64,000 bases of DNA from Haloarcula nitratireducens (GTDB lineage Archaea > Halobacteriota > Halobacteria > Halobacteriales > Haloarculaceae). Location of the stretch: the NCBI RefSeq assembly GCF_019599505.1, contig NZ_RKLT01000008.1:1-64000 (forward strand), given 5' to 3'. Positions 50,149 to 57,700 of this stretch are shown piece by piece. The notes below the pieces were generated by a model. The model saw only the letters and a list, made by a program, of their open reading frames with translations. It was not told the origin of the DNA and did not search any database. How positions within the stretch are numbered: position 1 is the stretch's first letter; every line of letters begins with the position of its first letter. The translations under genes and the position numbers were made by a program.

Positions 50149-50451
50149 CTAAGCGTCGGCGACCTCGTCGATGAAGTCCTCGTCCAACTGCTGTTTCAAC
50201 ACTCGGAGGTTTGCCGCCTCCTCGGCGCCGACGAGCGCTTTGAGTTGATCGAAGGCAATCTCATCGTCGTAATAGGCGGCAGCGATCTCCTGGGTGAGTG
50301 CGTCGTCATGAGCGGCGTCTTGGAGGTACTCCCGAAGCGCGGTCACGAGGATATCTGTTCAGTCTTCCCCGAGGACTGCGGCCAGTGCGTCGGCCCGGTC
50401 GATGAGCCGATCGGGGGCCCGAAACTGCACGCGCTTCTTATCGGTGCTCAT
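50149..50451 (-). pseudogene. Ribbon-helix-helix antitoxin gene with an in-frame TGA
   Basis: From the ATG at 50451 the frame encodes M-S-T-D-K-K-R-V-Q-F-R-A-P-D-R-L-I-D-R-A-D-A, an RHH strand and helix, then TGA at 50359-50361. After the stop it continues in frame as T-D-I-L-V-T-A-L-R-E-Y-L and on to a TAG at 50149. The stop sits where RHH antitoxins usually have Arg (CGA to TGA is a single change). A 65-residue product could restart at GTG 50346 but would lack the DNA-binding strand. Without readthrough the antitoxin is broken next to an intact PIN gene. Confidence 0.75.
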
Positions 50452-50522
50452 GATGTGTGCATTGTGAGCCAACGCACTTAGCCGTTTTCGTGTGTACGAT
50501 GTGAGCCTCACTCGGCTAAGCG

Positions 50523-50849
50523 TCACTCGGCAACGAGGTGCTCCGTGAGGTCACGCGTCCAGTACGTCGCGAGCCCACCAGGGCTACAGCGAGCACACAG
50601 TTGGAGCGGCCCCTCGAGATGGCCGAGTTCGACGCGGAACCGGGTAAGTGCCGCGAGGGCGTCGACGACCAGTCCGCACCCGTCGCAGGCGTGGTGGTCG
50701 CGCTCGTCGGGATCCGACCGCGTCTGGGTGGCGCAGTCGACACAGATTGGGTGCGTCACCCGTTCGTCTTTCCCCCACGTATGCGCCTCGCCCATCTCTG
50801 CACCGGGCGGTGAATCGCAGAACGCACACCCAGAAAGCGTCTGTTGCAT
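50523..50849 (-). CDS. Multi-zinc-ribbon haloarchaeal protein (DUF7558-like)
   Basis: 108 residues with four Cys pairs: C-A-F-C, C-V-D-C, C-D-G-C and C-A-R-C. This indicates two zinc sites. I associate it with haloarchaeal DUF7558; function unknown. The ATG overlaps the upstream stop by one base (TGATG-type coupling). Confidence 0.75.
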   Translation of the reverse strand: MQQTLSGCAFCDSPPGAEMGEAHTWGKDERVTHPICVDCATQTRSDPDERDHHACDGCGLVVDALAALTRFRVELGHLEGPLQLCARCSPGGLATYWTRDLTEHLVAE

Positions 50850-51139
50850 CAGTTGTCCTCCACGTCGACGTCGGTGGCGGCTTGCCAGCCACGATGGAAC
50901 ACGGCGAGCTGGGTGATCGACTCGAAGGGCTTGCTACTGGGCTCGTGGACGAGAATGCGTTGGTCAGGGATCGGCGTCACCACATCGTCCTCGACGAGGT
51001 CACCAACGAGACGGCGGGCAGTCGCCTCGTCGATGTCCGCCGTCGCGACCCGGGACGCATCCCGGTCCTGTGCAACGAGTTCGGTTTCGAGCCGGTCGTA
51101 GTCGCTTGTCGTGTCGTCGATGGTATCTTGACCAGACAT
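50849..51139 (-). CDS. Small acidic hypothetical protein
   Basis: 96 residues from MSGQDTIDD. It has a winged-helix-like segment (ATADIDEATARRLVGDLVEDDVV) and a strand-rich end. Not recognised. The start at 51139 is preferred since the frame upstream runs through a leader hairpin at 51170-51197. Coupled to the zinc-ribbon gene downstream. Confidence 0.65.
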   Translation of the reverse strand: MSGQDTIDDTTSDYDRLETELVAQDRDASRVATADIDEATARRLVGDLVEDDVVTPIPDQRILVHEPSSKPFESITQLAVFHRGWQAATDVDVEDN

Positions 51140-51169
51140 AGGAATCACGCTTCTGCACGCGCTTCGAGC

Positions 51170-51197
51170 GCGCCTCACGCCTCCTGGCGCCGATAGA
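51170..51197 (-). promoter_or_regulatory. GC hairpin upstream of the 96-residue gene
   Basis: Minus strand: TCTATCG, then GCGCCAGGAGGCGTGAGGCGC split as GCGCC/GGCGC. 31 bases before the ATG at 51139. Confidence 0.5.
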
Positions 51198-51323
51198 CAC
51201 ACCTGCGGTGCGGGCACGATGTCCTACGTCAGCGATCTGCCTTCAGCTAGCCTCGTTCCTGGTTGGAAGGGAGCAAGACGCTACTCCAACACCTACTGTG
51301 AGCCACCCCTTGCTGTCGGTCTG

Positions 51324-51803
51324 TTAGAGTGCGATCACGAGCCCGGTCACGAGTCCAAGTGCCAGCCACGTCGTCCGCGCTGCAAGGCGCTGCCAAACCC
51401 GCCTCCCCAGCTGGCGGAGTTGATCACGGAGGGCTGCCCGCCGTTCTGTTTCGAGGACCGCGACTTCATCGTAGTAGTCGCGGCGATCTGCGGGAAGCGT
51501 CCGGAGTGTCGTCTGGCACTCACTGCAGGTGTATTCGAACTCTGCACGGACATGCTGGCGGCGGAATTCTTGCTCGCCGCCCTCGTCGTAGCCTGTGATC
51601 TCGTACACGAGGAGTTTTGAGACGAAGCGACGGGCCCCGCACTCCGGACAGTGGTTCATTCTGAGCGTTGGTGTTCCATCCTCGCTGCTCGTATCGTCTG
51701 GCCAGGCTGTCTGTGGCTCTGTGTCCTCGGTCTCTCGGGGTGGGCTCGTGTGGTTTTCTGACGGCGATGCACTCGCTGTCTCGGAGTTATTGAACGTAGA
51801 CAT
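51324..51803 (-). CDS. Zinc-ribbon protein with C-terminal membrane anchor
   Basis: 159 residues. An acidic disordered N-terminus (1-48), a zinc ribbon C-P-E-C...C-S-E-C (about 51-96), a helical segment and a C-terminal hydrophobic tail (WLALGLVTGLVIAL) that should anchor it in the membrane. GGTGA lies shortly before the ATG. Function unknown. Confidence 0.7.
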   Translation of the reverse strand: MSTFNNSETASASPSENHTSPPRETEDTEPQTAWPDDTSSEDGTPTLRMNHCPECGARRFVSKLLVYEITGYDEGGEQEFRRQHVRAEFEYTCSECQTTLRTLPADRRDYYDEVAVLETERRAALRDQLRQLGRRVWQRLAARTTWLALGLVTGLVIAL

Positions 51804-51930
51804 GGATTCACCTGTGACCGCGCTCAGCTGACACCAGGCTGGACACCACGACGGCTCTCGTGGTGATGCCCATCGGGCTGAGCGCCGTCACCCTTGGTCG
51901 GCGCGATAAACGCCACTGCGGGGGAGTCGC

Positions 51931-52365
51931 CTATTCGTCCCACAGTGCTGCAATCCGGTCTTCGACCTCGTCGAGGATCAGTTGCAGGACATCACGATGG
52001 TCGGTCGGCCACGAATCATCGTCACCGGGTGTCGGGGCGGTGGGTGGGGGATGGAAGTGGTCGCGCGTATTGTGGGGGTTCGGATGCTGATCCCATCGGC
52101 ATTTCCAGGTGTGCTCCGAATGGACCTCTTGATAGTGGATTGTGAAGTCGTCGTTCGTGTACCAGTGGACAGTCAGGGTTGCGTCGTCGACGGACGCTGG
52201 GTAGTATGACGATGCAAAGACGACCTGAAGCTCGAGATGGCCCCTTGTATCCGTGATGGCCGCGTGGGAGACTTGTCCGGTGGCTTGGATCCGTGTCTGG
52301 TGGAATTCGAGGATGGGACGATCGATGGGGGCAGGGATCCCGTCATCGCCTGTCGGTGGCACCAT
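51931..52365 (-). CDS. Haloarchaeal plasmid protein, unknown
   Basis: 144 residues, strand-rich with many aromatic and histidine residues (LTVHWYTNDDFTIHYQEVHSE, W-D-Q-H-P-N-P-H-N-T-R-D-H-F-H). It looks like a family that pairs with the winged-helix gene upstream, which ends 8 bp away. Function not known. Confidence 0.72.
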   Translation of the reverse strand: MVPPTGDDGIPAPIDRPILEFHQTRIQATGQVSHAAITDTRGHLELQVVFASSYYPASVDDATLTVHWYTNDDFTIHYQEVHSEHTWKCRWDQHPNPHNTRDHFHPPPTAPTPGDDDSWPTDHRDVLQLILDEVEDRIAALWDE

Positions 52366-52373
52366 CGAGCGGG

Positions 52374-52907
52374 CTACCCGGATGCCTGTTCGCGTTCGCT
52401 ACCCGTGCGTTGCTGGCGCGCCCGTTCGTAGCGGTCACGCTCTTCGCGGGCGGTCGTCCAGTCGGCGAGGTCGCCGTACACGTCGTCGATGGTTCGCTCG
52501 TCGCTGCCCTCCGCGGCGGTGACAGCGTCGACGGCAGCCGGTGACGCAGCGTCGTACGCCTCCTCATACTCGGTGATGCGCGTCGTGAGTTCACGAACGC
52601 GATCCTGCAGGTCCTCGACGGAGTGGTCGGCTGCGAGCTGGTTGATGCGTCGCCACTCGAAGTACGCGTCATTGCGTTCGTACGTGGCTGGATGGCCATC
52701 GTGTCGGGTGACGATGCCGAGGTCGTCGAACCACCCCAGATACTTCCGGGCGGTCTTGGGGTCACAGTCGGCGCTGTCGGCGATCGCGCTCGCCGTCGTC
52801 GGCTCGCGGGTCTGTAGGATGGTGCCGTAGATGCGTTGTTCGACGTCGTCGCTGGCGAACGCATCCTCGAAGGGGGGCGGCCCATCGGCGGCGTCTGACT
52901 CGGACAT
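52374..52907 (-). CDS. Winged-helix regulator (DUF7342-like)
   Basis: 177 residues. A winged helix (about 25-80; IYGTILQTREPTTASAIADSADCDPKTARKYLGWFDDLGIVT in pieces) precedes a helical domain with a possible coiled coil (VEDLQDRVRELTTRITEYEEAYD). I recall these as haloarchaeal DUF7342. It lies about 105 bp downstream of TTAACCAACA copy 5 and is therefore a candidate for, or a target of, the protein that binds those repeats. Confidence 0.78.
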   Translation of the reverse strand: MSESDAADGPPPFEDAFASDDVEQRIYGTILQTREPTTASAIADSADCDPKTARKYLGWFDDLGIVTRHDGHPATYERNDAYFEWRRINQLAADHSVEDLQDRVRELTTRITEYEEAYDAASPAAVDAVTAAEGSDERTIDDVYGDLADWTTAREERDRYERARQQRTGSEREQASG

Positions 52908-53011
52908 ATGTGGGCTTGTAGACTAGAGGATATAGTTCTTATTTCGAGGAATAGTTTCCTGAACCACAATATCCTGCGGTAGCCCCCATTTCACGGCGAG
53001 ACTCAGCGTAG

Positions 53012-53052
53012 TTAACCAACAAGCAGCGTGATATAGCGAGCCTGTTGGTTAA
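53012..53052. promoter_or_regulatory. TTAACCAACA inverted repeat, copy 5
   Basis: TTAACCAACA (53012-53021), 21 bases, TGTTGGTTAA (53043-53052). The spacer reads GCTATATC on the minus strand, a TATA-like core. Upstream of the winged-helix operon starting at 52907. Confidence 0.9.
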
Positions 53053-53117
53053 TCTTCTCAGCTCACGGAATCAGAGGCTCGAGGGAGGACTTCTCGGATA
53101 AAGGTGACGCGGCGCTA

Positions 53118-54380
53118 CTACTCGGACTGGCCACCGAAGAATCGACTCAACATAGAGGGTGATTCTGAATCGTCATCGGTCTCTCTCGCAGTACCGGAGT
53201 CTTCCTCGTGAGACTGCGCAGTCTCCCGGTCACGGGTTGCGAGTTCGTCGGTGAGCCGCTCGACCTTTGCTTCAAGAGTCTCGATCCGCTCCGTCTTCTG
53301 TTCGAGTGTTGCCTCGAGTTCGTCGACGCGCTCGCTCAACAGTCGGTTTTTCTCCGCCAGATACGCACGACTCCGGTCTGCGTCGTCAGGAGTACCGCCA
53401 GCAGTGACCCCGCCAGGTGCGTCGTGGGAATCTGCGGCGTCGTCGCCGGCGTCCGGGTCGTAGAACTCCGAAGTAGTCGCAATCGCTCGCTCGATGGTTT
53501 TCTCCCCGTACGTCGACCCATCAGCGTAGTGGACCTCGTCCCACTTCTCCCGAAGCAATCCTGACTGGCGGAACAGGTGATCCATCTGCGTCTGGTCGCC
53601 GCCAGTCCAGAACGCCAGCAAACAACACAGCGCCATGTCGGCCTCGGACTGACTGTCGTAGCCGACCGTATTCCCGTTCCAGAGCCGCTCGAACTTCTCG
53701 CCGTTCGATGCGTTTCGCGCTTTCTCGAGGAGGTCCCCGTCTTCGAGGTCGACGTCAACGGCGGCTGCACCGGTCGTCGGTGACTCGTCGTCAGCGCCCT
53801 CATACTGCTTGGACTCGGGGGCCGTGTCACGCTCGGTGTCCTGAACGTACTCACGGTGAATCGCTGTGAGCGCGTCCTGCCGGCGTGCAACGCGAGTGGG
53901 TGTCCGGCCGACGTGGTCGCCAGTAACGGTGAAAAAACGTGCCGTGTCGTACAGTTCGACGCTCCCGCGCCGATTCCGCCCGTCGGGAAGTTCGCCGGTG
54001 ATCAGGACGTGATAGCCGGTACCGGACGGTGACACCTCCGTATAGGAGTCGAGTCGTGCGATGATGTCCAGCGCCACGTCGTCGACGTCGCCGGCTTCAG
54101 GATCGCGGCAGTCGTCCAGATCCACGCCGACGATGGGATCGTCGTCAGTAAACACGAACCCGATGCCATCGGCGTGCTCTGTCTCGGTGTAGTCAAGTGC
54201 TGCTTCGAAACTCGCCCAGGTCTCCGACTCTGTTGATGACGCGAACCCCCCAGCCCCTGGCGTCACTGGGATCTTCGTCGGCTTGCCGTCCCGGTCCTCT
54301 TCCCGCCAGCACACCCACTGGTCGCGTTCGCGTAACGTCTCCGGAATCGCCTCCGGCTCGTTGACGATAGGGTCATTCAT
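53118..54380 (-). CDS. NrS-1-like primase-polymerase
   Basis: 420 residues. The N-terminal primase-polymerase-like domain has W-V-C-W...K-I-P, GIGFVFTDDDPIVGVDLDDC (acidic catalytic pair about residues 83-91), S-P-S-G-T-G-Y-H-V and LYDTARFFTVTGDH. It is followed by a helix bundle of the type found in phage NrS-1 polymerase (D-M-A-L-C-C-L-L-A-F-W-T-G-G and YGEKTIERAIATT), and a coiled-coil tail (LSERVDELEATLEQKTERIETL). It could prime replication or transfer of the element. The ATG at 54380 is preferred; an upstream GTG at 54386 is also in frame. Confidence 0.82.
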   Translation of the reverse strand: MNDPIVNEPEAIPETLRERDQWVCWREEDRDGKPTKIPVTPGAGGFASSTESETWASFEAALDYTETEHADGIGFVFTDDDPIVGVDLDDCRDPEAGDVDDVALDIIARLDSYTEVSPSGTGYHVLITGELPDGRNRRGSVELYDTARFFTVTGDHVGRTPTRVARRQDALTAIHREYVQDTERDTAPESKQYEGADDESPTTGAAAVDVDLEDGDLLEKARNASNGEKFERLWNGNTVGYDSQSEADMALCCLLAFWTGGDQTQMDHLFRQSGLLREKWDEVHYADGSTYGEKTIERAIATTSEFYDPDAGDDAADSHDAPGGVTAGGTPDDADRSRAYLAEKNRLLSERVDELEATLEQKTERIETLEAKVERLTDELATRDRETAQSHEEDSGTARETDDDSESPSMLSRFFGGQSE

Positions 54381-54382
54381 CC

Positions 54383-54751
54383 TCACGTAGCACCTCGCAT
54401 GGCTCTCACTGGCTCTGAGCCAGAACAGAACTCTCCCTGCTCTATGTCTCGATCCAATCCCTTGGTCCCAACGGGGACCCCCCGTTCTATACTAGTTGGT
54501 TTTTGCCGTAACAGATCATCCAACTCCCCGAAATTCTGGGCTTGAGACACCAGAGACGTGCATACGGCAAAATCTCTCCAGAATGCTTGTGTTACGGCAT
54601 TTCGGTTGATTGCCGTAACACCTCGCCGTCTGTTGATTTCGGTTCTGTAGAGACGATATGCCTCGATATTCTCGTAACGCGAGAAGCATTCCCCGTTATG
54701 CAAACTTGAATTTCTATTTACGATATATTTGGCGCTGAGTATGGATTGCAT
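54383..54751 (-). CDS. Doubtful 122-residue gene between coupling ATPase and primase
   Basis: This frame begins MQSILSAKYIVN and is not acidic, unlike nearly all genes here, so composition argues against it. In its favour, a perfect ribosome-binding site GGAGGTGA stands five bases before the ATG, and its stop overlaps the start of the primase. The region also carries the TGTTACGGCA repeats. It may be a leader peptide or a translated non-conserved frame. Confidence 0.35.
   Translation of the reverse strand: MQSILSAKYIVNRNSSLHNGECFSRYENIEAYRLYRTEINRRRGVTAINRNAVTQAFWRDFAVCTSLVSQAQNFGELDDLLRQKPTSIERGVPVGTKGLDRDIEQGEFCSGSEPVRAMRGAT
54503..54620. repeat. TGTTACGGCA repeats upstream of the primase gene
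   Basis: TTGCCGTAACA at 54503-54513 and again at 54610-54620, TGTTACGGCA at 54590-54599, and a partial TACGGCAA at 54563-54570. The 54590 and 54611 copies form an inverted pair 11 bases apart with perfect 10-bp arms. A likely binding site for replication or control of the primase. Confidence 0.7.
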
Positions 54752-54768
54752 TGTATTCACCTCCAACT

Positions 54769-57700
54769 CTATTCTGATTTGAGTGCAAGCCCCTCGTAGT
54801 ATCGAACAGAGTCGCCGTTCTCACTGTCTGTGTCCCGCTCGAACGTGACATAGTTCCCGAGGCGACGACCGAACCAGGGTTTGCTATCTGTATCAATCCC
54901 GTGAGCTTCAGCCCACTGTTCGTAGATTTCGTAGACCTCTCCGGCGGATACTCTGCTTTGCGGGTCTTCGACGAGGTGTGTCTCTGCGAATCGCTCAACA
55001 ACCGCCTCTGGATCATCAGCAATATCGTCAATCAATGGCTGAGGCGCCTGTTGGATATGGTCAGCCTGTTGTCCCGCCGTTTCTTCGCCCTCACTTGTGG
55101 TGACGGTATCGAGTATGGTGTCCATTGAGTACGTACCGTCAGTATCGTACACGACCGGATTGCCTTCCTCAGGGAGAATGACGATAGCGTACGACGTGGG
55201 GCTATAATCGGGTGTCTGGAGTTCGGCTTCGGGGATGAATGGCTTCTTGACACGTACCCAGTCGTCCTCGAACGCCGATTTCGTCTCGTAGATGTGTTGC
55301 TCACCGTGCTCGTATACGATGTACTCGTCGGCAGCGTGATCGTAGCTGTAGATGGCCGGAACACGATCTTTCGAGAGTTTTCCAAGCGATGGGAGGCGGA
55401 TGTGTTCCGTCCCGCTGGTATCATGAAGGACGATCTCGTCGCCATCACGCTGCCAGATGTTCTGGGTCCCGTTCTCGTCGTCGGTCGCCGGTCGCACGGC
55501 CGTCACTCCACCTTCTTCGGTCGCTCCGCCGTTGAACGTGAGATTCGAGTCAGTCGTGTAGAACCGTGTCTCACCATTCTGGAGGGTACGGACGGGTGGC
55601 GTGAGAATGCCGTCGACACGCTCGGCCCACTCAGTTTCGTCGTTTCCTGGGCGAACGACAAACAGCGGGATATCCCCTGCTTCTTGGGCCTTCCGGAGGT
55701 TCGTGAGCACCTTTGCGGGATTCTCGGGCGTCGTCGTCTCGACCTCGATGGCGAAGCGGTCGTCAACGTCGGGGTGACTCGCCCTCGCGTCAGGTTTCTC
55801 GCTGCCATCCTGTGCGAGGATCGAGACGGTGAAGCCGAGTGCGGTGAGCTCTTCTTCGATCTGGAGAAGTGCTGCGTCGTGGGCACTCCCACCAGCGGCC
55901 TGCACGCTACCAGTCTCGGGTGTCGAGACATCCTCTCCGGCTTCAGTGAGCCGGATGCGGAGCTCGTCAGCGTCGATATCGACGGTCGTATCGAGGTATC
56001 GTGATCGTTCTCGGATGTCCGCGAGTGCATCATACGATGGCGGCTCGACGTCGTCAAAGAGTCGTCTGAGTTCGTCGTCAACTGCTTCAACGGCCACCCA
56101 GCCGTTCTCCTCGCGGCAGCCCTCTCGAAGCTGCAGACTCCGAACCACCTTCGCAATCGCGACGTCCAGGTCGTCACTCCCGATATCGAGGACCTCGTGT
56201 ACGTCGGTCGGTGTTCTCGTTGTTGAGGCGTCTGTTGCAGCCGGCACGCCGTGTTCGTCGCTGATGTCCTCGTGCATCGAGGAGAGCGTCTCAGTGAACT
56301 GCTCCTCTTCACGCTCAGTGAGCGGGGATTCACTCTCGGGGTGGCCCGGTGGAATCGGGAGTGGTTCGAGACTGAACGGGTACGGCCCCGTTTCACCGAA
56401 CGTCGGGCTTGGCAGGCTGGCGATCCACTCTCCGCGCGGCAACGAACGAATTCGATTGGCGAAATCTGCAGGGTCCATCTCTTCGTGGGCCATCGCTCGC
56501 GCCAGTTCTCGGTCGACGTTGATTTTCCCGATGAGCGAACTGCCGATGTTGTTCAGGGCGTTCAGGTAGATTTTCCGCCCGCCTTCGGTCTCCATCTGTT
56601 CGGGGAACTGCATCGACAGGCCAACAGAGAGCCGGAATCCCCGGCCTTTCTCGAGGAGATCGTTCATGATGTCGGAGACCACGACCGACGCTGCCTCGTC
56701 GACGAGCAAGTTCACGACGTAGTCGTCCGGGTGCTGGGAGAGCGCCTGTTTGCGATCTTTGAGGGCTGCATCGAGATTGGTCAGGATCACACCGGTCATT
56801 ATCCGGGCAGCGTCGTCGCGGAGGTCGCCGAGGTCGAAGAGGATGACCGTATCCTCGTCGAGAACATCCCGAAAGTCGAACTGGTTCTCGGTATTATTGA
56901 AAATCTGCCGCAGGTGCGTATCCTGTGAAATGTACGCAAGCCGGTTTCCGACACCGCCCATCACGTTCGCGAAGGTGTTCGGATCTAACTGGAGCTGCCG
57001 TCGAATCGTCCGCGTGACTTCCTCGTCGCTCGACCGTGGAGCGTCGCCGATGTTTTCGTTCGGTGGCCCGGCCTCCCAGAGCTGGTCGACGACGTGTTCG
57101 AGCTGTCGGTGGGCGAAGTAGTCCGTCGACGCTCGGTATAGCCCGTTCTCACGGCCGTATTCTTCGTCGAACAGTGCCTTGATGAGTGTCTTGATGAGAG
57201 TAGGGGCCACAGTCGCCCGCTCGTAGCGGTCGGTTCCTATCACGAGCTTCAAAATCTCTTCGTAGTGGTCGGCCTTCCGTTGGACGGCGTCTTCGCGGCG
57301 CCGTCCGCTCTCCATCGACGGTTCGAGATCGAAAAACGAGAACCCTGGGAGGACGTCCGGGATCGGGAAGTGGACGACGTTCTCTTCGAGGTCGGTCATT
57401 CCGAACCGACGCGCGTGAGCCCGCATGTAATTCTGGGCCATATCGTCGTTCTTCGGGATGATGAGGATCGTCGGCCCCTCGGTGTTGTCGTACAACGACA
57501 GCATATCGTTGATCAGGGCTTTCGACTTCCCAGAGCCGGTTGTTCCGAACCGGCCGTAATGTGTGGGCAGCAGTCGGGGCGGAATCTGTGTCGGCTCGTC
57601 TTCGGCCTCGCCGGTGTCGTCGAGGGCATACCCGATTGCCATCCCGTCGCGGAATTCACTCATGAGGTCCTGGTGGGGGCGTGGCAATGGATTCCGACTC

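Noticed and set aside
20901..53052. TTAACCAACA repeats as transposon terminal repeats or MITEs
   Set aside because: The whole unit is only about 41 bp, spacers are unrelated, and no flanking duplications or transposase are seen; position upstream of operons fits an operator.
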